Source: an uncultured Magnetococcales bacterium (GTDB lineage: Bacteria; Pseudomonadota; Magnetococcia; Magnetococcales; Magnetaquicoccaceae). Taken from it: a stretch of DNA of 5,148 bases. The notes beneath the pieces were generated by a model. That model had not been told where the DNA came from. It worked only from the letters and a program-made list of their open reading frames with translations, and did no database searches. The position numbers were made by a program, and so were the translations under genes. The first letter of the stretch is position 1; every line of letters starts with the position of its first letter. Positions 4,717 through 5,148 of the stretch are shown piece after piece. The stretch covers positions 1 to 5,148 of the forward strand of contig CAIWLA010000500.1 of the NCBI GenBank assembly GCA_903913345.1, given 5' to 3'.

Positions 4717-5148
4717 TTACAGTCCGGGCCGATCGTCGTCAGACATATCCAATGAATTCAACAAATTGGTCAAATCCCGAACATGGCCATGCTCCTCCTT
4801 GACGGCCTCCTGGCAGTGTGCCTTGACCTCAAAATCGGTGGTCTGGTTGGCCAGATTTTCATAGTTTTTGCACGCCTGGTGTTCCAGTGAGATGGCCAGC
4901 TCCAGCACCTGGCGCATGGTTCCCGTTTCGATCAGGGTCATTTCCGCTGGCAAGATGATGGATTCCGCGCTGTTGTCCAACTCCCGCACATAGGCATCCA
5001 CATCGAACGCCTGACCGCAGGGGGCCTGTTTGACCTTTTCCAGCAATTGGTTGGCGTGATCATCTTCCATCCCGGCCAACTTGAGATAAAGCATACGGGA
5101 TTCGTCGTCCCGGGTAATCTCGGCAGCCTTGTTGTAGAACGCAGACGC
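4717..5148 (-). CDS. Ferritin-like / rubrerythrin-like diiron domain protein, 5' end beyond the window
   Basis: The frame is open to the right edge, giving 143 visible C-terminal residues; the ATG at 5094 is internal because conserved sequence (FYNKAAEI, a typical helix A end) continues before it. Visible iron-ligand motifs, numbered from the edge, are E28-D-D-H31 in LAGMEDDHA (end of the second helix), E89 with Tyr96 in LEHQACKNY, and E119-x-x-H122 in KEEHGHVRDL. These fit the four-helix diiron fold of rubrerythrins and related ferritin-family proteins, which reduce peroxide or handle iron in the cytoplasm. The first-helix glutamate is probably just outside the window. There is no C-terminal rubredoxin domain; the protein ends in a short acidic tail (DMSDDDRPGL). 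It is convergent with the exonuclease gene. Exact function (peroxidase, iron storage or other) cannot be decided. Confidence 0.85.
   Translation of the reverse strand, partial: ASAFYNKAAEITRDDESRMLYLKLAGMEDDHANQLLEKVKQAPCGQAFDVDAYVRELDNSAESIILPAEMTLIETGTMRQVLELAISLEHQACKNYENLANQTTDFEVKAHCQEAVKEEHGHVRDLTNLLNSLDMSDDDRPGL

Noticed and set aside
4477..4755. 92-codon plus-strand frame covering the exonuclease end and the convergent spacer
   Set aside because: It starts inside the exonuclease gene in another frame, crosses the inverted repeat and runs into the ferritin-like gene, with no recognisable protein pattern.

Overview
The window comes from a moderately GC-rich Gram-negative bacterium, most likely a proteobacterium. 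This rests on gene families only: a PD-(D/E)XK 'transposase-like' nuclease with Gly/Glu/Gln/Arg repeats, a type IV prepilin-like protein, an RNase D-like exonuclease, a thioredoxin-like ferredoxin and a ferritin-like protein. Magnetococcales or a related lineage is possible, but nothing seen here proves it. There is no rRNA, tRNA, CRISPR array or complete insertion sequence.

Layout. At the left edge (1-722, +) lies the C-terminal part of a PD-(D/E)XK nuclease-family gene. It meets, with no intergenic base, a minus-strand cluster that reads right to left: a tyrosine-recombinase-fold protein (2975-2061), a MiaA-like tRNA prenyltransferase (2041-1088) and a small [2Fe-2S] ferredoxin (1064-723). 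Gaps of 19 and 23 bases and a Shine-Dalgarno before each start suggest one transcript. A 211-base divergent region (2976-3186) separates the cluster from a plus-strand prepilin-like gene. It holds weak promoter candidates, a G-quadruplex motif and a hairpin followed by seven T. A 3'-5' exonuclease of the DEDDy class follows (3983-4627, +), with its own promoter candidate. An 89-base convergent spacer with a near-perfect 13-bp inverted repeat leads to the 3' part of a ferritin/rubrerythrin-like gene (4717 to the right edge, -).

Main points of interest. The recombinase-like protein keeps the tyrosine recombinase scaffold across its whole catalytic domain. By ungapped comparison with the remembered family pattern, it has lost the nucleophilic tyrosine and both catalytic histidines, and the lysine is displaced. 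The reading frame is nonetheless intact and is closely coupled to a tRNA-modification gene. This looks like a retired recombinase reused for another role, or one that has recently lost activity. The MiaA belongs to a divergent branch with altered signature motifs. A ferredoxin directly after it raises the untested idea of a redox partner for a later step of A37 modification. The remaining genes look like ordinary housekeeping or stress functions.
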